DNA of 64,000 bases. Origin: Bacteroidales bacterium (GTDB lineage: Bacteria; Bacteroidota; Bacteroidia; Bacteroidales; UBA3824). Positions within the stretch are counted from its first letter, which is position 1. Each line of letters starts with the position of its first letter. A program made the position numbers and the translations under genes. Positions 27,568 through 36,758 of the stretch are shown here, piece after piece. The stretch is taken from the NCBI GenBank assembly GCA_017541145.1, contig JAFXZT010000091.1:1-64000 (forward strand). Reading direction: 5' to 3'. Under the pieces are notes generated by a model, which was given only the letters and a program-made list of their open reading frames with translations, was not told the origin of the DNA and ran no database searches.

Positions 27568-29199
27568 TTAATTATCAATTACTTCGTATATTGCCGAACC
27601 TGATGAATAATCCGGTGACAAAATATGTAAAATCGTTGTGATTGTGGGAGTTATATCTTCTATGCTTACTCTTCGGCTTATGGTTTGTTTTTTGATATTT
27701 TTGCCGTAAAAACAAAGTGGCACGTGAGTATCATGATTGTAAGCCGAATTTTGCGCCGAGTTGGAAAATGTAGAACTGCTTTCCTGAATTTCTGAAATTC
27801 CGGGTTCAAGATTTATGATTATGTCACCGGAGCGTTTTCTGTAAAATGAATTTCCGGCTTGTTTCCAAATCCCTGAAAGTGAATGATTATCAAGCAGTGC
27901 CGATGATGGTACGGCGTTGGCTATGCCGTCGATTTCCAACATAAATTGTGATGCCATGTCCAAAACTTCGTGTTGCGAAAGTTTGTGACGTTCCATTGCA
28001 AAATGATTTAAGTAAATTTGTCGGTTGTGATATTTTTCTACCCATTTTTCATCACCGTAAAGAGCTCGCAAATAAGCATTAAGCAATGTCATAAAATGCT
28101 GGACATCAATTTTTTGACCTGTCATTCCCATATCTTGTAAAAACTGAGGTGTGTCCGACGAACCTCGATCGGCTGTTAGAAAAATTACATAGTTTCCTTT
28201 GCCAAGTTTTGTGTCTAAAGCATTGATGATGTTAGCAATATAAGTATCAAGCCGGAGGTAAGTATCTTCCAATTCCACCGATCTGATGCCGAACAAGTCG
28301 CTCACGCAGCTTGCCGCCGAAAAGTTTATCATTAGCAAATCAGTAAAATTATCTTTGCCAATATCTTCGTTTTCAATTAGTTTCAATACAAAATCTTTTA
28401 CCATTTCATCTGAAAATGGTGTGTATTTTAGAAGTTGAAACTGTTTGCCTTCGCTCATCTGTTTCAAATTGTAAGGAAAAGTACTTTTGCCGTTGATTCC
28501 GTTTTCGTAAAAACTGTTGTCCGGCAACGATGCATGATAATCGTTGATATTTTTCAATGTAAACCAACCTCGATTTATAAAATTATTGGCTTTTTGTTCA
28601 GAATTAAAATCTTTTACCCATTTCGGAAGTTCTCCCATGTAATACGAACTTGTAATAAATTCACCTGTTTTTTCATCAAACCAATAAGCTGCATTTGCAA
28701 GTTTTCCCGAAGGTATTATTGCTCCGATATTGTTGTAAGATACGCTGAACACCTTGCTTTGCTTGTAGTTACTCAGTTTCATCTCGTCTCCGAGAGTGGT
28801 GCCGAGGAGTTTTAGCGGTGAAACTTTGCCCGTTTCGGAGTTGGAGCCTATCGCCATGAATTTGTTGTCGTTGATTGAGGATACATATTTTTTTGTAGTT
28901 CTGTCGTACCAAGAATTTGAGATAATTCCATGATTACAAGGATTTGCGCCCGTGTAAATTGTTGCGAATCCCGGAGCCGGCTCGGTAATCATGTAATTGT
29001 AATACGCATTGCTACAGTTTGCGCCTTGATACATCAATCTCATGAAACCGTTGTCAGACATCCAGTTACCGTATCTCGCAATTGCATCGTAACGCATTTG
29101 TTGTACTACAATTCCTACAATTACGGGCGGAGTTTGCTGTGCTTTCGCGGTAAAAAATAGTGCTGTGAATGTAAATAAACTAATTAGTAATTTCTTCAT
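27568..29199 (-). CDS. Alkaline-phosphatase-superfamily (PafA-like) protein with lost active-site residues
   Basis: 543 residues with a cleavable signal peptide (LISLFTFTALFFTAKAQ). The fold markers of PafA-type phosphatases are present: GIVVQQMRYDAIARYG, APGFATIYTGANPCNHGI, IFLTADRGSSDTPQF and THVPLCFYG. By eye alignment to the family pattern, several catalytic positions differ: the Asp of V-D-QMR is Gln, the nucleophile Thr before APGH is Pro, the His of APGH is Phe, the D-x-x-x-H metal pair reads SCVSD, and the His of TADHG is Arg. Only the late His (THVP) remains. It is probably a catalytically dead periplasmic binding protein. Its start overlaps the glycosyltransferase stop by 4 bases, so the two are coupled. 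Confidence 0.85.
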   Translation of the reverse strand: MKKLLISLFTFTALFFTAKAQQTPPVIVGIVVQQMRYDAIARYGNWMSDNGFMRLMYQGANCSNAYYNYMITEPAPGFATIYTGANPCNHGIISNSWYDRTTKKYVSSINDNKFMAIGSNSETGKVSPLKLLGTTLGDEMKLSNYKQSKVFSVSYNNIGAIIPSGKLANAAYWFDEKTGEFITSSYYMGELPKWVKDFNSEQKANNFINRGWFTLKNINDYHASLPDNSFYENGINGKSTFPYNLKQMSEGKQFQLLKYTPFSDEMVKDFVLKLIENEDIGKDNFTDLLMINFSAASCVSDLFGIRSVELEDTYLRLDTYIANIINALDTKLGKGNYVIFLTADRGSSDTPQFLQDMGMTGQKIDVQHFMTLLNAYLRALYGDEKWVEKYHNRQIYLNHFAMERHKLSQHEVLDMASQFMLEIDGIANAVPSSALLDNHSLSGIWKQAGNSFYRKRSGDIIINLEPGISEIQESSSTFSNSAQNSAYNHDTHVPLCFYGKNIKKQTISRRVSIEDITPTITTILHILSPDYSSGSAIYEVIDN

Positions 29200-30554
29200 T
29201 TTCTTGTTCTTGCTATGATTTCTTCTGTTCTAAAACTGTCTTTTAATGTGTTATTTCTTGTAATTGTTTCTTGATTGAGGTTTGCGTCTGAATTTCCGGA
29301 CCATCTTCTGCATAAATATAGTACGTCGAAAATTCTTGCAATTTTGTATTTTCTGCTAAGTCTGAGGCACAAATCGTAATCTTCGCCGTAACTGAAATTT
29401 TTGAATTGATTTTGTCTTACTGCCGGAGTGAAATAGCATCTTGGAGCTCCAAAACCGTTGACTCTCAAAGCATTGTTCGCACCGTTTCCTTGCGTGTATT
29501 CTCTGTGGTCAATTATAAGATTGTTGAGCGGTTTCATTTCAATATCTGTTAAACGATAACTTCCAATTACTACGCCGCATTTTTCTTTACGAAAAGTGTC
29601 AACTATTTTTTGTAAAGTGTCAGTGTCGGAATATACGTCGTCGCTGTCGAGCTGTACTGCAAAAGCTCCACAATTTTCGTTGTTGATACCAAGATTCCAA
29701 CATCCGCCGATTCCGAGATTTTCTTCTTTCGGTATCAGATGTACAAGTCGTTGATTTTTAATTGAATTGATTGCTTCTGTTGTGCTATTTTCCGAATGAT
29801 TGTTTATTACAATTACGTTAAAATCAAAATCAGTTTTTTGACTTAATGCCGAATTTATAGCGTCTTTGATTGTGTTCGGACGGTTTTTTACCGGAATTAT
29901 TACCGAAGCCGTATATTTAAACGTCGATACAATTTTATCAAAATCAGCGATTTCCGATGTGCAAGGCGTGATATAAGCATTTACTTGTTTAAGATATTTT
30001 GTAAAAACTTTTTCAGCCTCTATTTGGTAATCACGGTTTCGTGGGTCACAGTACGAAAAATGCGAATTTTCAAAATCCGGATCGTTACTATTATTATATA
30101 GTGTATAGAATTTTTCGGTTTTAACAATTTTACCTACTCGTGATAACTGAAGTCGCAAATCGTAAAGTGCTGCGTGATTGAGATTTGTGTCGAGACTTCC
30201 TAAAATTGATTTTGCTTTTTGGTTGTTGATAATCATACATTTTCCGAAATCAAAATCGTCGCGAACCGAGCCTTGAGAATAGTTGCAAAGTGGAAAATTT
30301 TTGCCGTCTTTGTCGGTAAATTCGCTGTACAAAATCGACCAGTCTTCTTTATGTTCAGTTAATAATTTTGAAATATCTGCTGTTGAAAACTTGATGTTTT
30401 CAAAAATAAACATCGTAAAATCAGTTTCGCAATTATCAAAATATTCCAAAATATGTTCTGATTTGGAAAAATTCAAACTTAAAGCATCTTTTTTAATTGA
30501 TTCAGGTATGTTGCAACCTTCTGATACAATGAATTTTAGATTTGGTATTGTCAT
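29196..30554 (-). CDS. Family 2 glycosyltransferase with N-terminal extension
   Basis: 452 residues from the ATG at 30554; the frame is open 14 codons further, but that region is a poly-Lys/Phe stretch unlike a real N-terminus. Residues ~1-210 are an unrecognised domain. Residues ~215-430 form a GT-A fold: ASVIIPVKNRPNTIKDAINS, VIVINNHSENST, NLGIGGCWNLGIN and the nucleotide-sugar DxD region QLDSDDVYSD. Soluble, cytoplasmic side. The acceptor and sugar are unknown. ATGA overlap with the downstream phosphatase-like gene implies a common role in a cell-surface glycan or lipid. Confidence 0.9.
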   Translation of the reverse strand: MTIPNLKFIVSEGCNIPESIKKDALSLNFSKSEHILEYFDNCETDFTMFIFENIKFSTADISKLLTEHKEDWSILYSEFTDKDGKNFPLCNYSQGSVRDDFDFGKCMIINNQKAKSILGSLDTNLNHAALYDLRLQLSRVGKIVKTEKFYTLYNNSNDPDFENSHFSYCDPRNRDYQIEAEKVFTKYLKQVNAYITPCTSEIADFDKIVSTFKYTASVIIPVKNRPNTIKDAINSALSQKTDFDFNVIVINNHSENSTTEAINSIKNQRLVHLIPKEENLGIGGCWNLGINNENCGAFAVQLDSDDVYSDTDTLQKIVDTFRKEKCGVVIGSYRLTDIEMKPLNNLIIDHREYTQGNGANNALRVNGFGAPRCYFTPAVRQNQFKNFSYGEDYDLCLRLSRKYKIARIFDVLYLCRRWSGNSDANLNQETITRNNTLKDSFRTEEIIARTRK

Positions 30555-30694
30555 GTGTTTGTTTTTTTTGAAAAAAATATGTAAAAATATTGACAAAAAA
30601 ATTTGTTAGTGCATAATTTTTGTTTAATTTAACGCAGATTTAATAAGTAAAAAATCGAAACCTAAAATTGTAAATAATTAAAAAAATATAAGGT

Positions 30695-30931
30695 ATGGCA
30701 AACAATACAATTCCACCTAAATCACGTATTGAATGGTCCAAACTTATAAGTGGAGAAATCAATTATAAGTTCAAAAACTACGTGTTGCAAATACGTATTT
30801 ATCAGATGAGAAAGGATATCAGTATGGGTAAATTAACTTTGTCAGCGGCAGTTGACCAGTTATACGACTTGTGTGTAAAGTATTCTCTTGCAGTTCAAGT
30901 CGATTGTAAAGCTATTTTTGGAACATGGTAA
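30695..30931 (+). CDS. Small protein of unknown function
   Basis: 78 residues, starting MANNTIPPKSRIEWSKLISG. No signal peptide, no Cys pair motif, mixed helix/strand appearance. It lies 26 bases upstream of a 331-residue unknown gene in the same direction, suggesting an operon. Codon use is ordinary and the frame is free of lesions, so I take it as real. No family recognised. Confidence 0.7.
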   Translation: MANNTIPPKSRIEWSKLISGEINYKFKNYVLQIRIYQMRKDISMGKLTLSAAVDQLYDLCVKYSLAVQVDCKAIFGTW

Positions 30932-30957
30932 TTAACAATGCTTAAAAGAAAATTAAG

Positions 30958-31953
30958 ATGGAAAACAAATTGTATTCAAAACAAGAAGTTATAGACTTCA
31001 TCAATCAAGGCAGAGTTCTTTTACTGTCAGGTAGTGAAAAAGCATTGTCTGCTCTACCTGCCGGTAAATGGATTTCCGGTACTACTCCGTATTTTATGGA
31101 TACTGTCGGTAAAATTAACGAAGATATGATTTTCGTTGATGATTTTACCCTTATCGCCAAAAATGCGAAGGTTGCAACTTATGATAAAAATTCAATCAAA
31201 GATATCGCAGTTCATGGTTTTCAAAATGGTTTTATTGTTGTAACAATGCCTATTGAAACCGATGTGTATTACGAGTTTTCTAATTATTCTCTTGAATATG
31301 AGAATATTTTCAATAATCCTGTTGTCGGGTATGTGTCTTGTATGAAATTGGAGGATTATGGCAAGGTAAAATCCAAAACAGGTTCAGGTATCAACGGAAA
31401 ACTTAGTGAAGAACTTGCTTCGGTGCTTTACGTGGAATTGCCTGATCATCTTGCAGCTCGTGCCGAAATTATAAATCTTGATACTATTGACGAAAGTACA
31501 CCGGAAATTGTCTTCCCGAAAAATGGTTTTGTTCAGTCTGACTGTACTATTGATGGAAAACCGGGAAATATTTCTGAATATTTTGAGAATGTTGTAAAAC
31601 CGAAGCTTGGCGGGTATACTCAATTGATTACAAGTCAAAATGGTGCGCTTATCAATCGCGACCCGAAAGTCGTAAATGTCAAGACAGGTGAAACTTCTTT
31701 CTATTCGCCGATTTATGCCGGGGATGTTTATCACCTTGTAAAAAACGGTTTGAATTATCGTCAGTTGTTTAATGAGAAACTCAAGGCTAAACATGCTGAT
31801 ATTGCCGCTTGTATTTCATGTGTTTCTTATTTCTTCGGAGGAAACTTTATGGGCAACAATATCGTTAAAAATGGTGTTTATGCTTTTGGTGAAATCGCTT
31901 ATCAGATTCTCAACAAAACTATTGTAACACTTGAAATTGATAATGTCGATTAA
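30958..31953 (+). CDS. Cytosolic protein of unknown function
   Basis: 331 residues, no signal peptide. The stretches GRVLLLSGSEKALSALPAGK and WISGTTPYFMD near the N-terminus, and CISCVSYFFGG near the C-terminus, are somewhat reminiscent of FIST-type sensory domains, but I cannot assign it firmly. A C-terminal Cys-rich strand and repeated Gly-Lys-Trp-type turns suggest a ligand-binding alpha/beta fold. Co-directional with the 78-residue gene and ended by a good terminator, so the two form a small two-gene unit. Confidence 0.8.
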   Translation: MENKLYSKQEVIDFINQGRVLLLSGSEKALSALPAGKWISGTTPYFMDTVGKINEDMIFVDDFTLIAKNAKVATYDKNSIKDIAVHGFQNGFIVVTMPIETDVYYEFSNYSLEYENIFNNPVVGYVSCMKLEDYGKVKSKTGSGINGKLSEELASVLYVELPDHLAARAEIINLDTIDESTPEIVFPKNGFVQSDCTIDGKPGNISEYFENVVKPKLGGYTQLITSQNGALINRDPKVVNVKTGETSFYSPIYAGDVYHLVKNGLNYRQLFNEKLKAKHADIAACISCVSYFFGGNFMGNNIVKNGVYAFGEIAYQILNKTIVTLEIDNVD

Positions 31954-32005
31954 TAAAAATTAAGTTTCAGAATATTCATTCTCTCTTAATTCATATATGT
32001 TTACG

Positions 32006-32039
32006 ACTGCTGAGACGTGAGGTTTCAGCAGTTTTTTTT
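32006..32039 (+). terminator. Terminator of the 30695-31953 unit
   Basis: ACTGCTGA (32006-32013) pairs with TCAGCAGT (32025-32032), followed by seven T residues. The right arm contains the TGA stop codon of the convergent aldo/keto reductase gene. Confidence 0.85.
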
Positions 32040-32867
32040 ATTTAGATGTCTTCTTATTGCGCCAAGTCGCGTAATAGCGTTCATGTCTTCTTCCGAGATA
32101 TGAAAATCAAGCGATTGAAATTGTTTAAGATGTTGCGGATTTAGTGATTTTATTACGGGACAAGTTTTGCGTTGGAGAGCGTATTTTACACAGATTTGAG
32201 CCGTAGTAGCTCCGTATTTTTCACCGAGTTTTAACAACAGAGGTTCGTTAAGTACCTCGCCGTGAGCAAGTGGCGAATAAGCTTGAATCGCAAGATTTGT
32301 GCCTTGAAGATATTTGTAAAGTGTGACATTACTGCTTTTGGGGTGCATTTTTATTTGATTGGCAACTGGTTCTATTTTACAATTCTCTACGATATTTTTT
32401 ATATCCTCTTTCTTGAAATTGGAAACTCCCAGAGCCTTGATTTTGCCTTCAAAATAAAACTTTTCCATAGCTTTCCAGACCTCGCGGTTTTCGTTGAAAT
32501 ATCTTTTAGGACCGTGAATATAATCCCATGGCATTGGTGCATGAATCAGTAACAAGTCAATATATTCAATTCCGAGTTTTTCAAGCGATTTTTCTATAGA
32601 ATATACAGTGCCGACATAATTTTTGATTTCGGCAGCCACTTTGGTTGTAACAAAAATTTCATTTCTGGGAATACCCGATTCCCGGATTCCTTTGCCAACA
32701 CTTTCTTCGTTGTTGTAAGCCTGAGCAGTATCTATATGGCGGAATCCCAACTTGATAGCTTCTTTAACAATGTCTTGAGCAACTTCTGCCGGTGTCAACC
32801 ATGTGCCAAGAGCGATTTTTGGCATCTCAATTTTATTGGAGAGAGTGATTGTGTCTTGTAATGTCAT
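32025..32867 (-). CDS. Aldo/keto reductase
   Basis: 280 residues, the usual length. The catalytic tetrad is visible: Asp in FRHIDTAQAY, Tyr in AYNNEESVG, Lys in VTTKV and His in LLIHAPMPW. NADPH-binding features (ALGVSNF, IQAYSPLAHG, VIKSLNPQ) follow. Cytosolic NAD(P)H-dependent reduction of carbonyl compounds; the substrate cannot be told from sequence. Its promoter lies at 32893-32923, divergent from the ABC-F gene. The stop codon is embedded in the neighbouring terminator. Confidence 0.93.
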   Translation of the reverse strand: MTLQDTITLSNKIEMPKIALGTWLTPAEVAQDIVKEAIKLGFRHIDTAQAYNNEESVGKGIRESGIPRNEIFVTTKVAAEIKNYVGTVYSIEKSLEKLGIEYIDLLLIHAPMPWDYIHGPKRYFNENREVWKAMEKFYFEGKIKALGVSNFKKEDIKNIVENCKIEPVANQIKMHPKSSNVTLYKYLQGTNLAIQAYSPLAHGEVLNEPLLLKLGEKYGATTAQICVKYALQRKTCPVIKSLNPQHLKQFQSLDFHISEEDMNAITRLGAIRRHLNKKNC

Positions 32868-32892
32868 TATTACGAGGTTATTAAGTTTAATG

Positions 32893-32923
32893 CAAAACTA
32901 AAAATTTTTTTGATTTAGACCAA
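32893..32923 (-). promoter_or_regulatory. Promoter of the aldo/keto reductase
   Basis: The minus strand reads TTG (32923-32921), 20 nt, TAGTTTTG (32900-32893), 26 bases before the ATG. Confidence 0.75.
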
Positions 32924-32943
32924 ATAATTAAAATTAATTTTAT

Positions 32944-32951
32944 TAAATTTG
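32944..32951 (+). promoter_or_regulatory. Putative -7 element of the ABC-F gene
   Basis: TAAATTTG, 31 bases before the ATG at 32982. No clear TTG is found at the -33 distance. Confidence 0.5.
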
Positions 32952-32981
32952 CACTCAAATTCAAAAGAAGAAAATAATTAG

Positions 32982-34601
<1,620 letters not shown>

Positions 34602-34624
34602 TTTTTACTCTTTTTATAAAAGTT

Positions 34625-34659
34625 AAAAGGGGATGGATTTATAGTCTGTCCCTTTTTTT
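34625..34659 (+). terminator. Terminator of the ABC-F gene
   Basis: AAAAGGGG (34625-34632) pairs with TCCCTTTT (34649-34656) including one G-U pair, followed by a T-run to 34659. Confidence 0.7.
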
Positions 34660-34666
34660 ATTTTTT

Positions 34667-34909
34667 ATGAGGGATAATAGCAGATATATTTTGTCGTTCG
34701 ATATTATTTATCGTATTTTAAGTGTTCAGCGAGGTATCAAACCCGAAGAACTTCCTCCTGCCGAAGATATCAAGAAGGTAGAGCGTCGTGTTGCCAAGGA
34801 TGAAAAAAATATGCAGAAAGATTCTAAGAAACTTCTCAAGAGTAATGAAAAATTGGGGCGAGAGTCGCCTCTATTGTTAATTATCACCTCATCTTCACTG
34901 GATGCCTAA
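34667..34909 (+). CDS. Possible small gene, 3' end probably altered
   Basis: 80 codons. The first ~63 (RYILSFDIIYRILSVQRG then a Lys/Asp/Glu-rich helix) look like genuine protein with codon use like the core genes. The last ~17 (LLLIITSSSLDA) run into sequence antisense to the GyrI-like gene and look unlike the rest. It starts only 7 bases after a terminator T-run, so a promoter is unclear. I read it as a real or formerly longer gene cut at the border of the accessory region. Low certainty. Confidence 0.35.
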   Translation: MRDNSRYILSFDIIYRILSVQRGIKPEELPPAEDIKKVERRVAKDEKNMQKDSKKLLKSNEKLGRESPLLLIITSSSLDA

Positions 34910-35516
34910 TCACCGTCTTCAATTTTTCCAGCGAGGTTTTTCTTGGGTCGGAAAGATAGATTTCGTGGTGGAGACGGGTGGCGGAGAGGTCGTTGGAGTA
35001 GCCGGCGATGGCGATGAAGTCGTCCATAAGTTTCACGGATTCAGGCTCTTGGTCGTAGGTGCCGATGTGCATTATTTGTACGCAGAGACCTTCGTTGATA
35101 GTGATAAACTCGGCTCGCGAACAGTCAAGCTTTTTCTTTTTGGTGGCTGTTGACACCGCCCAATCAAAATCTTTGCTGGTGATGAAATCGGGCAGACGCA
35201 GTACCGAAATCCAATTGAACGTGGATTTGTTGGAATAATCAACACCTACAACGCCGTCTTGCCACCAAAAACCTTCGAGCGGCGGCACAACGTATTCATA
35301 AAAAACATTGATTTTGTAATCGGTTTTATAACTCATTTTCAGCGTGTAAGCCACGGCGTAGAGAATGTTGAGGGCGTGCTTGTAGTCGCCGTCCCCGTCG
35401 TTGGGATTGCCGCTGCCACGTACTGCAATGAAGTTGGCAGGTGGTACATTGACAATCTCCGACTTGCAGGGCGGAAGGTAATATTCTTTGAACTCTTTCT
35501 TGAAATCAAATGCCAT
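34884..35516 (-). CDS. GyrI-like small-molecule-binding protein, complete copy
   Basis: 210 residues, a stand-alone GyrI-like (SbmC/AraC effector-binding type) protein: PPCKSEIVNVPPANFIAVRG at the start, GFWWQDG in the middle, and HIGTYDQEPESVKLMDDFI plus HHEIYLSDPRKTSLEKLKTV near the end. Such proteins bind amphipathic small molecules and some act as hydrolases of toxic compounds. It follows a truncated MerR coding segment on the same strand and may share its promoter. A second, truncated copy lies at 38564-38885; I count about five amino-acid differences over the shared 106 residues. Confidence 0.88.
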   Translation of the reverse strand: MAFDFKKEFKEYYLPPCKSEIVNVPPANFIAVRGSGNPNDGDGDYKHALNILYAVAYTLKMSYKTDYKINVFYEYVVPPLEGFWWQDGVVGVDYSNKSTFNWISVLRLPDFITSKDFDWAVSTATKKKKLDCSRAEFITINEGLCVQIMHIGTYDQEPESVKLMDDFIAIAGYSNDLSATRLHHEIYLSDPRKTSLEKLKTVIRHPVKMR

Positions 35517-35533
35517 AATGTTTTGAATTTTAA

Positions 35534-35556
35534 GGGACTGTCACAATGATAGTCCC
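35534..35556. repeat. 10-bp inverted repeat at the MerR/GyrI junction
   Basis: GGGACTGTCA and TGATAGTCCC pair (one wobble) around CAA. It lies exactly where the MerR reading frame stops resembling its family, just upstream of the GyrI-like start, and may mark a deletion or insertion scar. Confidence 0.6.
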
Positions 35557-35725
35557 GAAGTTGAAACTTCTGCATCTGTTCAATGCTGTAATATCGGTAA
35601 CCTGTCCACTCGTCCACCTCGTCAGGCAGGAGAAGACCTTTTTGCTCGTAATGACGCAAGGTCTTAACAGTTACCTGCATCATCTGTGAAAACTCTCCGA
35701 TTTTTAACTTTGTTTTGTTACTCAT
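35557..35725 (-). pseudogene. MerR-family regulator, N-terminal fragment
   Basis: From the ATG at 35725 about 55 residues form a normal MerR helix-turn-helix start: LKIGEFSQMMQVTVKTLRHY then EQKGLLLPDEVDEWTGYRYY and SIEQMQKFQ. After that the frame runs into the hairpin at 35534-35556 and continues out of frame across the GyrI-like gene to 35339. The rest of the DNA-binding domain, the coiled coil and any effector domain are missing. The operator-like promoter upstream is preserved. Most likely a deletion joined the regulator start to the GyrI-like gene. Confidence 0.75.
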
Positions 35726-35757
35726 AATCGTACGATTTTGTTTTTGCTAAGCGACTG

Positions 35758-35790
35758 CAAAGTTAAACTATGCCCCAAGGGACGAGTCAA
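35758..35790 (-). promoter_or_regulatory. MerR-type promoter with dyad in the spacer
   Basis: The minus strand reads TTGAC (35790-35786) and TAACTTTG (35765-35758). The 22-nt distance from TTG to the -7 element is longer than elsewhere in the window and contains the small dyad CCCTTGGGG. Long spacers with a dyad are typical of MerR-controlled promoters. It would drive the MerR fragment and the GyrI-like gene. Confidence 0.6.
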
Positions 35791-35934
35791 GAGGTTTTTT
35801 GCAACTTAACATAAATTTAATATAGAGACTTGGGTTATGGTTAGGGCAAAAGTAGTGATTATTTTGCGAATATCAGCATATTATAAATTTTTTGTAAAAA
35901 ACTCTAAAAGATTTACTGAAATAAAAAGATGTCG

Positions 35935-35942
35935 TATCTTTG
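35935..35942 (+). promoter_or_regulatory. Putative -7 element upstream of the 36000 gene
   Basis: TATCTTTG, with the ATG 58 bases downstream. The -33 position holds only a TTTAC-like sequence. Confidence 0.5.
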
Positions 35943-35999
35943 TAACTAACAAACTCACCTCGGTAGAGGCAATGAAATAACTTATAAAAAAGTGTAACT

Positions 36000-36242
36000 A
36001 TGAAAACAATTTTTGACTTCAATCCAACCGATGAAGAACTAGCCCGTTTTGGAGGACGTAAAACTTATGAGGAGGGAAAGAAGAATGGTCTCGATATAAC
36101 AAATCCAATTTGGTCTGATGCAAATTATTACCAAATTGGGGTCTTATTGTCTATGCGTGGAGATAAGGCTATGGCTGATATGTATTTTTCAAAAATAAAA
36201 GATAAAAGAATATTAAGAAGTTTATGGCAAGATTGTCCTTAG
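36000..36242 (+). CDS. Small protein of unknown function
   Basis: 80 residues, starting MKTIFDFNPTDEELARFGG, soluble, with the phrase YYQIGVLLSMRGDKAMADMY. Not recognised. It has a promoter candidate and an undamaged frame, and the following gene starts 2 bases after its stop (TAG TT ATG), so the two were an operon. Its place in the accessory island suggests a toxin-antitoxin-like or defence accessory role, but there is no motif to support that. Confidence 0.6.
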   Translation: MKTIFDFNPTDEELARFGGRKTYEEGKKNGLDITNPIWSDANYYQIGVLLSMRGDKAMADMYFSKIKDKRILRSLWQDCP

Positions 36243-36244
36243 TT

Positions 36245-36740
36245 ATGACAAATAATTATCGCAAAACATATTTTGAGATGCAGACCGATAATCCATTTAC
36301 CAAGTTAGCGGAAATGGATGGTTTGTTGTATATCCATATTAATATCAGTGATAATTGGCGGCTCTGTTGTTTGGGGGCTGAACCAAGATATATATTCCTA
36401 TATAACATCTCAACACGTGAATTAAGGTCTTATAAAGATAAATCACAACTTATACCGCATTATCTATGAGTTTGAAAAAACTTTTGTCTTTGAACCAATT
36501 GACACAGAAATATTAGCCGATGATATGCAAATAGATGAACTATTTAATTGTAATGCATCGGTAGAATTTTTGTACGATTCGGCTTCATACGTCTTCTATA
36601 TTAAGTATGGAAAACGCGAAAGATGGGTTAGTGCCGATACTAATTGTACAGATAAATACTTGCCATTCAAGTGTTTAATAGAAATGATTGATAAAATCAT
36701 TTTGCTAAAACATCAGAATGTATTAACTTTGCAAAAGTAG
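36245..36740 (+). pseudogene. Frameshifted gene of unknown function
   Basis: The frame from ATG 36245 encodes MTNNYRKTYFEMQTDNPFTK onward for 74 residues and stops at 36469. Another frame, open from before 36440, continues with coherent protein (RIIYEFEKTFVFEPIDTEIL, then YDSASYVFYIKYGKRERWVS) to 36740. The two halves overlap around 36440-36466 and together would make a ~165-residue protein. One indel in that stretch explains the break. The second half has an internal ATG at 36525, but translation upstream of it is equally protein-like. No family recognised. Confidence 0.6.
36701..36731 (+). promoter_or_regulatory. Promoter of the first DUF262-HNH gene
   Basis: TTTG (36701-36704), 19 nt, TAACTTTG (36724-36731), with the ATG 27 bases downstream. 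It overlaps the end of the frameshifted gene, so the nuclease gene is transcribed independently. Confidence 0.8.
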
Positions 36741-36758
36741 TTATTAACATTGAGTGCT

